DNA of 64,000 nt from Allobosea sp. (lineage in GTDB: Bacteria; Pseudomonadota; Alphaproteobacteria; Rhizobiales; Kaistiaceae): the NCBI GenBank assembly GCA_017307955.1, contig JAFKFV010000008.1:62001-126000 (forward strand), read 5' to 3'. Made by a program: the position numbers and the translations under genes. Positions within the stretch are counted from its first letter, which is position 1, and each line of letters begins with the position of its first letter. The notes beneath the pieces were generated by a model. That model made no database searches and was not told the DNA's origin. It was given only the letters and a program-made list of their open reading frames with translations. Positions 1-9,227 of this stretch are shown here, piece by piece.

Positions 1-359
1 CCGGGCGTCATGCTCTCGCCGGCCTGCAACTCCAGCAGCTTGTCCGGATCGATGGTGATGTTGTTGGTCTCGACCGTCGCCGAGGCGGCGATCGCGCCGG
101 CGATGATCTCGCCCTGCGTCAGGAGGCTCTCCAGCCGCGCGTCGATGAGGCCGGCGCGGAACTGGTTCAGATAGAGGATGCCGGAGACGAGGACGATCAG
201 CGCCGCGAGGTTGAGGATGACGATGCGGCGCGTCAGGCTGGAGAAGGCATGCAGGCCGATCGAGCGCAGGAAGCGCGTCGCGAGCCGGCGCAGATGGCGG
301 ATGCGCACCCGCCGCGCCGCCCGGCGCGCCGGCGTCCCTTCCTCGATGCTGACGGTCAT
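1..359 (-). CDS. chvG: ChvG sensor histidine kinase, N-terminal part (cut by window edge)
   Basis: Only the first 119 codons are present; the gene continues past base 1. The frame opens with ATG at 359. A basic N-terminus with many Arg residues is followed by one hydrophobic segment (about residues 45-63), then a predicted periplasmic stretch ending near GESMTP. This matches the start of ChvG/ExoS kinases, inner-membrane sensors that phosphorylate ChvI and control envelope and acid-stress genes in rhizobia. The HAMP, dimerisation and ATPase domains lie outside the window, so the kinase call rests on the N-terminus and on chvI immediately upstream (31-base gap) on the same strand. Confidence 0.85.
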   Translation of the reverse strand, partial: MTVSIEEGTPARRAARRVRIRHLRRLATRFLRSIGLHAFSSLTRRIVILNLAALIVLVSGILYLNQFRAGLIDARLESLLTQGEIIAGAIAASATVETNNITIDPDKLLELQAGESMTP

Positions 360-390
360 TCTCCCGTCCGAACCTGCGCGGCGCGCCGCG

Positions 391-1095
391 TCAGGCCTCC
401 TTGAACCGGTAGCCGACGCCGTAGAGCGTCTCGATCATGTCGAAGTCGTCGTCGACCTGCTTGAACTTCTTGCGCAGCCGCTTGATGTGGCTGTCGATGG
501 TCCGGTCGTCGACATAGACCTGGTCGTCATAGGCGGCGTCCATCAGGGCGTTGCGGCTCTTCACGACGCCCGGGCGCTGCGCCAGCGCATAGAGGATCAG
601 GAATTCGGTGACCGTCAGCGTCACCGGCTGGCCGTTCCAGGTGCAGGTGTGGCGCTCCTGGTCCATCGACAGCGCGCCGCGATCGAGATTGCGCTGCTGA
701 TCCGGCACCTTGGCGTTCGGCGCGCCCTCGCGCGGCTGGAAGCGGCGGAGGACCGCCTTCACCCGCTCGACGAGGAGGCGCTGGGAGAACGGCTTCTTGA
801 TGAAGTCGTCGGCGCCCATCTTCAGGCCGAACAGTTCGTCGATCTCGTCGTCCTTCGAGGTCAGGAAGATGACGGGCAGGTCGGTGCGCTGGCGCAGGCG
901 CCGCAGCAGTTCCATTCCGTCCATGCGCGGCATCTTGATGTCGAGGATCGCCAGATCCGGCTGCGACTGCTGGAACCCGTCGAGCGCCGAGGCGCCGTCG
1001 GTATAGGTCTGCACCCGGTAGCCTTCCGATTCGAGCGCAATCGACACGGAGGCGAGGATGTTGCGATCGTCATCGACGAGAGCAATCGTCGGCAT
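391..1095 (-). CDS. chvI: ChvI response regulator (OmpR/PhoB family)
   Basis: A 234-residue response regulator. The receiver domain (1-120) has the acidic pocket VDDD at 7-10, the phospho-acceptor D52 (in [13 protein letters not shown]), T79 and K101 (KKPF). A PhoB-type winged helix fills about 140-230 and ends in LYGVGYRF, a typical signature. It is the partner of the ChvG kinase encoded just downstream. In alphaproteobacteria ChvG/ChvI controls exopolysaccharide, motility and acid or cell-wall stress genes. The 240 bases before the start, shared with the divergent HugZ-like gene, should hold both promoters. Confidence 0.95.
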   Translation of the reverse strand: MPTIALVDDDRNILASVSIALESEGYRVQTYTDGASALDGFQQSQPDLAILDIKMPRMDGMELLRRLRQRTDLPVIFLTSKDDEIDELFGLKMGADDFIKKPFSQRLLVERVKAVLRRFQPREGAPNAKVPDQQRNLDRGALSMDQERHTCTWNGQPVTLTVTEFLILYALAQRPGVVKSRNALMDAAYDDQVYVDDRTIDSHIKRLRKKFKQVDDDFDMIETLYGVGYRFKEA

Positions 1096-1335
1096 AGGCG
1101 GGCTATCTCCCGAAGGTTGGCTTCCCGGCGCCGGCTTCGACTGTTGCCAGTCGATGCCTTGACCCGCGAAAGCGGCGACCCGCGTGTTAAGGTCGCAGGA
1201 ATACGCGGAAAATATGGCGGCGAGCTTATCCCCTTTGCGGCCCGGACGCCATCGGGGGCTGGACAGTCGCCGCCTAAAACATGACTATTGCGCTCCGCTT
1301 TAGTTCCATGACCGCTGTTTCTGGAGAGACCGACA

Positions 1336-2097
1336 ATGCCAGCCGATGCCGCGACCGACACGCCCGCCGCCGCTTCCTTCGAGCCCGTCGCGGCGGCCCG
1401 CGCGGTGATCGCCTCGGTCCGGACGGCAAGCCTCGCCACGCTGGCGGCCGACGGCGCGCCATTCGCCAGCCTCGTCAGCGTTGCGACCCTCCCCGACCTC
1501 TCGCCGGTGCTCTGGCTTTCCGATCTCGCTTTGCACAGCCGCAATCTGGCGGGCGACTCCCGCGCCTCTCTGCTCTTCGTCGCACCTGGCGGTGAGGGTG
1601 GCGATCCGCTGGCCGGCGCCCGTGTCACGCTGTCGGGCCGGATCGAGAAGACCGACGACGCGGCTGCGGAGCGGCGCTTCGAGGCGCTGCATGGCGCGCG
1701 GGGCCGGCCGCCCTTCGCCGATTTCAAGGCCTACCGGATGGAGGTCGCCTCGGCCCATCTCGTCGCCGGCTTCGGCCGCATCGTGACGCTCGGGCCGGAG
1801 CTGCTCGTCGATCTTTCCGGTGCGGACGGTCTCGTCGCCGGCGAGGCGATGGTCGTCGAGCACATGAATGACGACCACGCGGAAGCGATCGGTCTCTACG
1901 CGACGGTCCTGCTCGGGCTGCCGGCGTCTGACTGGCGGATGACGGGCTGCGATCCCGAAGGTGTCGACCTCGTCTCCGAACTCGGCCGGGCGCGCCTCCC
2001 CTTCCCGTCGCGCGCCACCACCGTCGCCGAGGCCGGCAGCCATCTCAAGCTCTGGGCGAAGACCGCGCGAAGCCGTCTCGCCGAGGCTCACAACTAG
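1336..2097 (+). CDS. HugZ-like FMN-binding split-barrel protein with DUF2470 domain
   Basis: A 253-residue protein. An N-terminal pyridoxamine-5'-phosphate-oxidase-like split barrel spans about 20-150 and a C-terminal DUF2470 domain about 165-245, with EHMNDDH at 175-181. This architecture is shared with HugZ/HutZ haem-utilisation proteins and with many uncharacterised flavin-reductase-like proteins. H176 and H181 lie in the region of HugZ proteins associated with haem binding. An SD-like GGAGAG (1323-1328) precedes the ATG. The gene is divergent from chvI and upstream of pckA, with its own 270-base gap before pckA. Haem degradation is possible; a general FMN-binding oxidoreductase is equally consistent. 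Confidence 0.8.
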   Translation: MPADAATDTPAAASFEPVAAARAVIASVRTASLATLAADGAPFASLVSVATLPDLSPVLWLSDLALHSRNLAGDSRASLLFVAPGGEGGDPLAGARVTLSGRIEKTDDAAAERRFEALHGARGRPPFADFKAYRMEVASAHLVAGFGRIVTLGPELLVDLSGADGLVAGEAMVVEHMNDDHAEAIGLYATVLLGLPASDWRMTGCDPEGVDLVSELGRARLPFPSRATTVAEAGSHLKLWAKTARSRLAEAHN

Positions 2098-2367
2098 GCA
2101 ATTGCTACGATCTCGGGCTTTCACCCAGGATGTTAAATAGTTCGGCATTCTAAATATAGTGATATATCAGGAGCGCGTTGCTTGGCCGCACCCCGCTGAA
2201 CCGATTATATCAATCCAAAGCCCTTTGGATGACGACACTCTACTTGCAGCGGCGAGTATTGAGGCCCTAGGCTCGCGTCCGCCGGTACCCGTTGCCGGCC
2301 GGCGCGAGCGGCGCCGAAGCCCGGAGAGCGGCGCGGCAGAGAGCCGGCCGTCTGAGGAGATGTTCCC
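2098..2367. other. Intergenic region upstream of pckA
   Basis: This 270-base gap contains a markedly AT-rich stretch (about 2133-2170), unusual in this GC-rich window and probably the pckA promoter region. I could not assign a convincing -35/-10 pair. The SD for pckA, GAGGAGA, is at 2354-2360. A 70-codon open frame starting at 2159 has no family resemblance and is not called. Confidence 0.5.
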
Positions 2368-3972
2368 GTGAGCGAGACTGGTGTTCGCAACCCTTCCTTC
2401 GGCGCAGAGGCCTTCGGCCTGAAATGGCTGTCGGCGCTCTATTGGAACTTCGGCGCGCCGGAACTCTATGAGCAGGCGCTGCGCCGCGGCGAGGGCATCG
2501 TCACCGCCGATGGCGCGCTGGCGGTCGAGACCGGCAGCCATACCGGCCGCTCGCCGCAGGACAAGTTCATCCTGCGCGACGCCGAGACCGAAACAGCGAT
2601 CTGGTGGGACAACAACAAGGGCGTCTCGCGCGAGAATTTCGACCGCCTGATGGCCGACATGCTGGCGCATGCCGCCAATCGCGAGCTCTTCGCGCAGGAT
2701 CTTCATGCCGGCGCCGACGAGGCCGAGCGCGTCAATGTCCGCGTCTTCACCGAGAAGGCCTGGCATTCGCTGTTCATCCGCAATCTCCTGATCCGGCCGG
2801 CGCCGGAGGCGCTGCAGAGCTTCGTCCCGAAGCTGACCATCCTCGACATGCCGAGCTTCAGGGCGAGCGCGGAGCGCCACGGCGCCCGCACCGAGACGAT
2901 GATCGCCTGCGACTTCTCGCGGGGCATCGTGCTGATCGCCGGCACCTCCTATGCCGGCGAGATGAAGAAGGCCGTCTTCACCTATCTGAACTACACGCTG
3001 CCGGCGAAGGGCGTCATGCCCATGCACTGCTCGGCCAATGTCGGACCGGCCGGCGACAGCGCGATCTTCTTCGGCCTCTCCGGCACCGGCAAGACGACGC
3101 TCTCCGCCGATCCGGCGCGCACGCTCATCGGCGACGACGAGCATGGCTGGGGGCCGAGCGGCATCTTCAATTTCGAGGGCGGCTGCTACGCCAAGACGAT
3201 CAAGCTCTCCGCCGAGGCCGAGCCGGAGATCTATGCCACGACGAAGCGCTTCGGCACGGTGCTCGAGAATGTCGTCATCGACCCGGCGACGCGCCGGCCC
3301 GATTTCGACAGCGCCGCGAAGACCGAGAACACCCGCGCCGCCTATCCGCTCGACTTCATCTCCAATGCGAGCGCGACGGGAACGGCCGGCCATCCCAAGG
3401 CGATCGTCATGCTCACCGCCGATGCCTTCGGGGTCATGCCGCCGATTGCGCGGTTGACCCCGGCGCAGGCGATGTATCACTTCCTCTCCGGCTACACCGC
3501 CAAGGTCGCCGGCACCGAGAAGGGCGTGACGGAGCCGCAGGCAACCTTCTCGACCTGCTTCGGCGCGCCCTTCATGCCGCGCCATCCGGCCGAATATGGC
3601 AATCTCCTGCGCGCGCTCATCGCCGAGCACGGCGTTTCCTGCTGGCTGGTCAATACCGGCTGGACGGGCGGCGCCTTCGGCACCGGCCGCCGCATGCCGA
3701 TCAAGGCGACCCGCACGCTGCTCACCGCCGCGCTGACCGGATCGCTCGACGGCGCGCGCTTCTATACCGACCGCAATTTCGGCTTCCAGGTGCCGACCGA
3801 TGTTGCCGGCGTCGAGCCGCATCTCCTGCATCCGCGCAAGACCTGGCAGGACAAGGCCGGCTACGACGCGCAGGCAGCCCGCCTCGTCGGCATGTTCGTG
3901 AAGAACTTCGAGAAGTTCGAGCGCCATGTCGACAAGGAAGTCGTCGACGCCGCCCCGGGCATGGTGGCGTAG
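2368..3972 (+). CDS. pckA: Phosphoenolpyruvate carboxykinase (ATP)
   Basis: A 534-residue ATP-type PEPCK, which converts oxaloacetate and ATP to phosphoenolpyruvate and CO2, the first committed step of gluconeogenesis from C4 acids. Visible motifs are the substrate-binding GRSPQDKF around R61, [10 protein letters not shown] (218-226) with a metal-binding His, the P-loop GLSGTGKT at 236-243, and LIGDDEHGW at 253-261. The length is normal for the family. The start is GTG at 2368, seven bases after GAGGAGA. Placement beside chvI is common in rhizobia. It ends 42 bases before the convergent HEPN gene. Confidence 0.97.
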   Translation: MSETGVRNPSFGAEAFGLKWLSALYWNFGAPELYEQALRRGEGIVTADGALAVETGSHTGRSPQDKFILRDAETETAIWWDNNKGVSRENFDRLMADMLAHAANRELFAQDLHAGADEAERVNVRVFTEKAWHSLFIRNLLIRPAPEALQSFVPKLTILDMPSFRASAERHGARTETMIACDFSRGIVLIAGTSYAGEMKKAVFTYLNYTLPAKGVMPMHCSANVGPAGDSAIFFGLSGTGKTTLSADPARTLIGDDEHGWGPSGIFNFEGGCYAKTIKLSAEAEPEIYATTKRFGTVLENVVIDPATRRPDFDSAAKTENTRAAYPLDFISNASATGTAGHPKAIVMLTADAFGVMPPIARLTPAQAMYHFLSGYTAKVAGTEKGVTEPQATFSTCFGAPFMPRHPAEYGNLLRALIAEHGVSCWLVNTGWTGGAFGTGRRMPIKATRTLLTAALTGSLDGARFYTDRNFGFQVPTDVAGVEPHLLHPRKTWQDKAGYDAQAARLVGMFVKNFEKFERHVDKEVVDAAPGMVA

Positions 3973-4014
3973 GGGACAGTGATCGGAGCGGCCGCCGAGA
4001 GGCGCGCCGCTTCC

Positions 4015-4374
4015 CTATGGCGACCGACGCTTGATATCAGCCAGCATAGCCTCGATCGCTGGCCGGAGCCGCGGCAGGTGGTGCGTCGCGATCTCCCACA
4101 TGTCATGCGGGTCGATGCGGTAATACTCGTGTCGCAGCAGGTTCCCGATGCGAATGATCGGCCTCCAGCCGACATCGGGATAGGCATCCCTCAGTTCGAC
4201 GGGCAATTCCTTGGCGGCCTCGGAGACGATCTGCACCGCACGCTCGATGGCGCGCGTGAAGAGAAAGCTGTTCGCGACGTCCTCGAACTGGAGCCCCGCA
4301 ACGACCTCCGCCACGCCGTCGATCTGCTCGAGGATGTGGCGGAGCCTTGCTTCAGGACGCTTCGCCGAAACCAT
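4015..4374 (-). CDS. HEPN-domain toxin-like protein (HepT/DUF86 family)
   Basis: A 119-residue, mostly helical HEPN protein. The start is ATG at 4374, two bases after the stop of the upstream MNT gene, so the two are translationally coupled. The C-terminal motif reads RIGNLLRHEYYRID, with R75, H82 and Y84: the R-x6-H-x-Y variant of the R-x4-6-H RNase signature of HEPN toxins. With the paired nucleotidyltransferase it forms a HEPN/MNT toxin-antitoxin module, in which the HEPN RNase is silenced by nucleotidylation at the Tyr. The molecular type is clear; activity is not shown by sequence. Confidence 0.85.
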   Translation of the reverse strand: MVSAKRPEARLRHILEQIDGVAEVVAGLQFEDVANSFLFTRAIERAVQIVSEAAKELPVELRDAYPDVGWRPIIRIGNLLRHEYYRIDPHDMWEIATHHLPRLRPAIEAMLADIKRRSP

Positions 4375-4376
4375 CG

Positions 4377-4673
4377 TCAGAAAATCCGGATCGCTTCGTT
4401 CTCGATGGTCTCGCGGTACGCGGGAGCGATCGCGCCCCGCGTGCTGAAACCGACCTCCATGTCCGGCAGGGCCGCCTCGATGAGGTCGTAGGCTTCGGCA
4501 TAGCGATCGAGCCCGAACCGCTCCGGCTCGGCGTCGGCGAAGAGGTCCACGTCGGACCCGGGCCTGGCTTCGTCGCGTGCGCGCGATCCGAACAGGAACA
4601 GAGCGGCGACCCCGTGCGCGCGGAGCTGCGGCTCGATCTGGTGCAGGCGCTGGATGAGGTCGGAGCGGTCCAT
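4377..4673 (-). CDS. Minimal nucleotidyltransferase (MntA-like antitoxin)
   Basis: A 98-residue DNA polymerase beta-like nucleotidyltransferase. It has the hallmark GSRARDEARPGSDVDLF: G29-S30, then D41 and D43 as metal ligands, with a third carboxylate probably D71 or E73. Proteins of this size and motif act as antitoxins for HEPN RNases by transferring AMP to the toxin. It is the first gene of the two-gene cassette with the HEPN gene two bases downstream. The cassette lies between pckA and pnp, a position otherwise made of core genes, so it is probably an acquired module. Confidence 0.88.
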   Translation of the reverse strand: MDRSDLIQRLHQIEPQLRAHGVAALFLFGSRARDEARPGSDVDLFADAEPERFGLDRYAEAYDLIEAALPDMEVGFSTRGAIAPAYRETIENEAIRIF

Positions 4674-4712
4674 GCCCCGAAGATAGGCGGCAAGGCCCCA
4701 CCCCGCAACGAA

Positions 4713-4740
4713 AAGGCCCGGCGATCGCTCGCCGGGCCTT
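4713..4740 (-). terminator. Rho-independent terminator after pnp
   Basis: A perfect 12-base-pair stem, AAGGCCCGGCGA (4713-4724) and its complement (4729-4740), encloses a TCGC loop. On the minus strand it is followed by T bases. It lies 30 bases past the pnp stop and separates the ribosomal operon from the MNT/HEPN cassette. Confidence 0.8.
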
Positions 4741-4769
4741 CGTTCTTTCGTGAGGAGAGGCTGCGCCTG

Positions 4770-6914
4770 TTACTGCGCGTCGGCCTCGGCCGTCTCGGCC
4801 TTCTCCTGCTTGATCTCCTGGCCGGTCGCCTGATCGACGATCTTCATCGAGAGGCGGACCTTGCCGCGCTCGTCGAAGCCGAGCAGCTTGACCCAGACCT
4901 TGTCGCCTTCCTTCACGACGTCCTGCGTCTTGGCCACGCGCTTGTCGGAAAGCTGCGAGATATGGACGAGGCCGTCGCGGGCGCCGAAGAAGTTGACGAA
5001 GGCGCCGAAATCGACGGCCTTCACCACGGTGCCCTGATAGATGGCGCCGACTTCCGGCTCCGCGGCGATGCCCTTGATCCAGTTCAGCGCGGCGGTGATC
5101 GCCTTGCCGTCGGTCGAGGCCACCTTGACGGTGCCGTCGTCCGAGATGTCGATCTTGGCGCCGGTCTTCTCCACGATCTCGCTGATGACCTTGCCGCCCG
5201 AACCGATGACTTCGCGGATCTTGTCGGTCGGGATCTGGATGACCTCGATGCGCGGGGCATGCTCGCCGAGCGACGGGCGGGCCGTCGTCAGCGCCTTGGC
5301 CATCTCGCCGAGGATATGCGCGCGGCCACCCTTCGCCTGCTCGAGGGCGACCTTCATGATCTCCTCGGTGATGCCGGCGATCTTGATGTCCATCTGCAGC
5401 GAGGTGACGCCTTCGGCGGTACCGGCCACCTTGAAGTCCATGTCGCCGAGATGATCCTCGTCGCCGAGGATGTCGGAGAGCACCGCGTAGCGCTCACCCT
5501 CGAGGATGAGGCCCATGGCGATGCCCGCCACCGGACGCTTCAGCGGCACGCCGGCATCCATGAGCGAGAGCGAGGTGCCGCACACGGTCGCCATGGACGA
5601 GGAACCGTTCGACTCGGTGATCTCCGAGACGACGCGGATCGTGTAGGGGAACTCGTGGTGCTTCGGCAGCATCGGGCGGACGGCGCGCCAGGCGAGCTTG
5701 CCGTGGCCGATCTCGCGGCGGCCGGGCGAACCCATGCGGCCGGTCTCGCCGACCGAATAGGGCGGGAAGTTGTAGTGCAGCAGGAAGGTCTCCTTGTAGG
5801 TGCCTTCCAGCGCGTCGATGAACTGCTCGTCGTCACCGGTGCCGAGCGTCGCGACGACCAGCGCCTGCGTCTCGCCGCGGGTGAACAGCGCCGAACCATG
5901 GGCGCGCGGCAGCGTGCCGACCTCGGCCACGATCGGGCGAACCGTCACGAGGTCGCGGCCGTCGATGCGGCTGCCGGTGTCGAGGATGTTCCAGCGGACG
6001 ATCTTGGCCTGCAGTTCCTTGAAGACCGCGCCAACCTTCTCCTTGTCGAAGCGCGGCTCGGCGCCTTCGGGGAAGAAGTGCACCATCACCTTCGCCTTGA
6101 CGGCGTCGACGGCGGCGTAGCGCTCCTGCTTGACCGTGTTGCGGTAGGCGGCGCGCAGCTCCTGCTCGGCGATGCCGAGCATCTCCTCCTCGATCGCCGA
6201 GAGATCGGGCGCCTCGAAGGCGCGCGGCTCCTTGGCGGCCTTCTCGGCCAACTGGATGATCGCGTCGATCACGGGCTGGAAGCCGGCATGGCCGAACATG
6301 ACCGCGCCGAGCATCGTCTCCTCGGAGAGCTCCTGCGCTTCGGATTCGACCATCAGCACGGCGTCGGTGGTGCCGGCGACGACGAGGTCGAGCTTCGAGC
6401 CCTCATACTGGTCGAGGGTCGGGTTGAGCACGAAGGCGCCATCGACGAGGCCGACGCGCGCGCCGCCGACCGGGCCGAGGAACGGCACGCCGGAGAGCGT
6501 CAGCGCGGCCGAGGCGGCCACCATCGCGACGATGTCGGGATCGTTCTCGAGGTCATGGCTGAGGACGGTCGCGATGACCTGCGTCTCGCAGCGGAAGCCT
6601 TCCGGGAACAGCGGGCGGATCGGGCGGTCGATCAGGCGGGAGACCAGCGTCTCCTTCTCGGTCGGACGGCCCTCGCGCTTGAAATAGCCGCCCGGGATCT
6701 TGCCGGCCGCGAAGGTCTTTTCCTGGTAGTTGACCGTCAGCGGGAAGAAGTCGATGCCGGGCTTCGGCGACTTGGCGGCGACGACGGTCGCCAGAACGCT
6801 GGTCTCGCCATAGGTGGCGAGCACGGCGCCGTCGGCCTGGCGGGCGATGCGGCCGGTCTCAAGGACGAGCTTGCGCCCGGCCCAGTCGATCTCGACCTTC
6901 TGAATGTCGAACAT
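4770..6914 (-). CDS. pnp: Polyribonucleotide nucleotidyltransferase (PNPase)
   Basis: A 714-residue PNPase, the phosphorolytic 3'-5' exoribonuclease of mRNA decay. In order it has a first RNase PH core (about 10-140), an alpha-helical linker, a second RNase PH core (about 310-540), a KH domain with [12 protein letters not shown], and an S1 domain with [20 protein letters not shown] near the C-terminus. The start [13 protein letters not shown] (ATG at 6914) is preferred over an in-frame upstream ATG at 7028 because it matches the family N-terminus and has a GGAAAGGA SD. It is the last gene of the operon, after rpsO. Confidence 0.97.
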   Translation of the reverse strand: MFDIQKVEIDWAGRKLVLETGRIARQADGAVLATYGETSVLATVVAAKSPKPGIDFFPLTVNYQEKTFAAGKIPGGYFKREGRPTEKETLVSRLIDRPIRPLFPEGFRCETQVIATVLSHDLENDPDIVAMVAASAALTLSGVPFLGPVGGARVGLVDGAFVLNPTLDQYEGSKLDLVVAGTTDAVLMVESEAQELSEETMLGAVMFGHAGFQPVIDAIIQLAEKAAKEPRAFEAPDLSAIEEEMLGIAEQELRAAYRNTVKQERYAAVDAVKAKVMVHFFPEGAEPRFDKEKVGAVFKELQAKIVRWNILDTGSRIDGRDLVTVRPIVAEVGTLPRAHGSALFTRGETQALVVATLGTGDDEQFIDALEGTYKETFLLHYNFPPYSVGETGRMGSPGRREIGHGKLAWRAVRPMLPKHHEFPYTIRVVSEITESNGSSSMATVCGTSLSLMDAGVPLKRPVAGIAMGLILEGERYAVLSDILGDEDHLGDMDFKVAGTAEGVTSLQMDIKIAGITEEIMKVALEQAKGGRAHILGEMAKALTTARPSLGEHAPRIEVIQIPTDKIREVIGSGGKVISEIVEKTGAKIDISDDGTVKVASTDGKAITAALNWIKGIAAEPEVGAIYQGTVVKAVDFGAFVNFFGARDGLVHISQLSDKRVAKTQDVVKEGDKVWVKLLGFDERGKVRLSMKIVDQATGQEIKQEKAETAEADAQ

Positions 6915-7061
6915 GAATGGTCCTTTCCGCCGCCGATGCGTCGGAGGAGCCATGGACAAGACGGCGAGAGGCTCTTTTCGAAAGCCTCCGGCGATCCTGC
7001 CATGGCTCGGGCGTACATCGCGGCCCAAACTTGCGACGGCCCCATGCCATCGCGCGGGTGT

Positions 7062-7085
7062 GGCGCGGCAGATATCCGCCGCGCC
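7062..7085 (-). promoter_or_regulatory. Hairpin in the rpsO-pnp spacer
   Basis: GGCGCGGC (7062-7069) and its exact complement (7078-7085) form an 8-base-pair stem with an 8-base loop in the 212-base gap between rpsO and pnp. In enteric bacteria this spacer carries an RNase III-cut hairpin used for PNPase autoregulation; the position is the same here, but the function is inferred. A smaller CGGGC/GCCCG hairpin lies at 7108-7120. Confidence 0.5.
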
Positions 7086-7126
7086 GTTTTGTCTGCGTGG
7101 TCCGGAACGGGCTCTGCCCGCCCCGC

Positions 7127-7396
7127 TCAGCGACGCAGGCCGAGGCGCTCGATGAGCGACTTGTAGCGCTGCTCGTCGACCTTCTTGACATAGTCGAGAA
7201 GGCTGCGGCGCTGGCTGACGAGCTTCAGCAGGCCACGGCGGGAATGGTTGTCCTTGCCATGGGTCTTGAAGTGCTCGGTCAGGTTGGCGATCCGCTCCGA
7301 GAGAACGGCGACCTGCACTTCCGGCGAACCCGTATCCGTCGGGGTCGTCGCATATTCCTTGATCAGTTCCTGCTTGCGCGCAGCGGTGATCGACAT
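7127..7396 (-). CDS. rpsO: 30S ribosomal protein S15
   Basis: An 89-residue S15 of normal length, starting [12 protein letters not shown]. It contains the conserved [19 protein letters not shown] and [18 protein letters not shown] stretches that contact 16S rRNA. It binds the central domain early in 30S assembly. The start at 7396 (ATG) gives the family N-terminus; an in-frame ATG at 7423 would add nine foreign residues. It sits between truB and pnp as in most proteobacteria. Confidence 0.98.
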   Translation of the reverse strand: MSITAARKQELIKEYATTPTDTGSPEVQVAVLSERIANLTEHFKTHGKDNHSRRGLLKLVSQRRSLLDYVKKVDEQRYKSLIERLGLRR

Positions 7397-7537
7397 CGGG
7401 TCATCCTTTCCGAAAATGAACAATCCGGGACCTTGGCCCGGTTCTCCCGGCGCGGACCTTCGTCACGCGCCGCGCCCGCCGGATGAGGTGGCCTGTGCCG
7501 GGATGTCGTCCAGCACGGTCGCCGCTCCATAGGGCTT

Positions 7538-7567
7538 CGCCCTGAGGGCCGTCCGGCCGTCAGGGCG
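7538..7567 (-). promoter_or_regulatory. Hairpin in the truB-rpsO spacer
   Basis: CGCCCTGA (7538-7545) pairs with TCAGGGCG (7560-7567), and inner GGCC/GGCC pairs extend the stem. It lies in the 240-base gap between truB and rpsO. No T-run follows on the minus strand, so it is more likely an RNA-processing or translational-control structure than a terminator. Function is not demonstrated. Confidence 0.4.
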
Positions 7568-7636
7568 CGGGCGACATATGCCCGAAGACGCCGCCAATGA
7601 CCAGCGGAAAGTTTCCTGAAGGCGTCGCCACGCCTT

Positions 7637-8557
7637 TCAACCGCCCACGAAGACGCGCAGCGGATGGAAGGATCCCTGCTCGACCGAGCCGATGGCGATA
7701 AGCGTTCCGGCCTGCGTTGCGAAGACCGTCTCGCCTTCGGGCGGGGCGTCGCGGCCGCGCAGGATGAAGGGCTGGCCGTTGCGCAGCCGCGCCGCCTCGG
7801 CCTCGCCGACGCGGATCTCGCGCATGTCGAAAAGCGCCGTCTCGACGGGCGCCAGCAGCGGGTCGCAGGCCTCGATGCCGTCCTCATGCGCGGCGCGCAG
7901 CGCGTCGAGCGTCACCATCGACGCCTCGTCGAACGGCCCGACGAGAAGACGGCGCAGGCGGACGACATGGCCGCGCGTTCCGAGCGCCCGGCCCATGTCG
8001 CGGGCGAGGGCGCGCACATAGGTGCCCTTGCCGCATTCGGCGGCGAAGATGGCGGTGTGCTCGTCCGGCATGCCGACGAGATCGAGCCGGTGAACCTCGA
8101 TCGGCCGCGACTCCAGCACCACCTCCTCGCCGTCGCGGGCAAGGTCATAGGCGCGCTCGCCATCGACCTTGATGGCCGAGAAGGCGGGCGGCACCTGCAT
8201 GATCGTGCCGGTGAAGTCGGGCAGCAGCGCCTCGATCGCGGCGCGGTCCGGGCGCGCATCCGAGCGGGCGACGGTGGCGCCCTCGGCGTCGTCGGTCTCC
8301 GTTTCCTCGCCCCAACGGACGGTGAAACCGTAGATCTTGCGGCCGTCCATGACATAGGGAACGGTCTTGGTCGCCTCGCCGAGCGCGATCGGCAGGAGGC
8401 CGGTCGCCAACGGATCGAGCGTGCCGGCATGGCCGGCCTTCTGCGCGCCATAGAGGCGCTTCACGACCGAGACGGCCTGCGTCGAGGTCATGCCGAGCGG
8501 CTTGTCGAGGATCAGCCAGCCGGAAACCGGCCGCCCCTTCTTCTGGCGCTGGCCCAT
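7637..8557 (-). CDS. truB: tRNA pseudouridine(55) synthase
   Basis: A 306-residue TruB, which makes pseudouridine 55 in the T-loop of tRNAs. The N-terminus has SGWLILDKPLGMTS, and the catalytic motif AGHAGTLDPLATGLL carries the nucleophile D48. KIYGFTVRWGEETETDD and GTYVRALARDMG follow at the expected positions, and a PUA-like C-terminal region completes it. It is 21 bases downstream of rbfA in the same operon. Confidence 0.96.
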   Translation of the reverse strand: MGQRQKKGRPVSGWLILDKPLGMTSTQAVSVVKRLYGAQKAGHAGTLDPLATGLLPIALGEATKTVPYVMDGRKIYGFTVRWGEETETDDAEGATVARSDARPDRAAIEALLPDFTGTIMQVPPAFSAIKVDGERAYDLARDGEEVVLESRPIEVHRLDLVGMPDEHTAIFAAECGKGTYVRALARDMGRALGTRGHVVRLRRLLVGPFDEASMVTLDALRAAHEDGIEACDPLLAPVETALFDMREIRVGEAEAARLRNGQPFILRGRDAPPEGETVFATQAGTLIAIGSVEQGSFHPLRVFVGG

Positions 8558-8578
8558 GATCGGGAGTGTGCTCCTGTC

Positions 8579-9037
8579 TCAGCCCTGGCGCGTCTCGTCC
8601 GCGCCGTCGTCATCGCCGTCCCCGTCCTCGGCGGCGGCCTCGACATCGTGGCGGACGACGGGATCGGAGCGCAGCAGCGCATCGATGCGCGAGCCTTCCT
8701 CGAACGAGGTATCGACGCGGAAGCGCAGGTCGGGCGCAAATTTCATGTTGATACGATGCGCGACCTCGCCGCGCAGGAAGCGGCGGTGGCGGTCGAGCGC
8801 GGCGACGACGCCGTCGGCGTTCTGGCCGCCGAGCGGCATCACATAGGCGGTCGCGATCTTGAGATCGGGCGAGAGCCGCACCTCGGGGATCGTCACGACG
8901 ACGCGCTCGAGCTCGGGTTCGCGCAGTTCGCCACGCGCAAGGATCTCGGCGAGGGCGTGACGCACGAGCTCGCCGACGCGCAGCTGGCGCTGACCGGGCG
9001 TGCCGATCTTCTTGCCGTTGGAAGCCGTTCTGGCCAT
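8579..9037 (-). CDS. rbfA: Ribosome-binding factor A
   Basis: A 152-residue KH-type 30S maturation and cold-shock factor. The core (about 17-115) has [14 protein letters not shown] at its start and [19 protein letters not shown] near its end, followed by an acidic tail rich in Asp and Ala, as is common in alphaproteobacteria. It lies between infB and truB. A hairpin in the 190-base gap after infB suggests partial transcriptional separation from infB. Confidence 0.95.
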   Translation of the reverse strand: MARTASNGKKIGTPGQRQLRVGELVRHALAEILARGELREPELERVVVTIPEVRLSPDLKIATAYVMPLGGQNADGVVAALDRHRRFLRGEVAHRINMKFAPDLRFRVDTSFEEGSRIDALLRSDPVVRHDVEAAAEDGDGDDDGADETRQG

Positions 9038-9175
9038 GGGAACCTCAGCAATCGGGCCGCGAGCACCTCGTGCGAGGCGCTCTCAGCGGTCCATCTTGGC
9101 CCGCGTCACGGCTAGGTCGGTCGCCCGGCATTCCGGGACGGCGGCCATAAAACGGGGCCATGAAGCGCGACCATG

Positions 9176-9204
9176 AAACAAAGCCGGCCGGGCGAGCCCG
9201 GCCG
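9176..9204 (-). terminator. Hairpin with T-run between infB and rbfA
   Basis: CGGCCGGG (9185-9192) pairs with CCCGGCCG (9197-9204) around a CGAG loop. On the minus strand the stem is followed within three bases by TTTGTTT. It could act as a partial terminator inside the operon, lowering rbfA-truB relative to infB. Confidence 0.5.
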
Positions 9205-9227
9205 TGCCGTTGATGGAAGCGACCGCC

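Noticed and set aside
2159..2371. A 70-codon gene before pckA
   Set aside because: No SD, no family resemblance, and it covers the AT-rich promoter region and overlaps the pckA start.
7062..7090. A plus-strand terminator (hairpin followed by TTTT)
   Set aside because: No plus-strand gene ends here; the flanking genes rpsO and pnp are both on the minus strand.
4347..7166. A 939-codon open frame on the plus strand opposite pnp
   Set aside because: Its Arg/Asp/Gly-rich composition is that of a GC-rich antisense shadow; pnp on the minus strand has every family motif.
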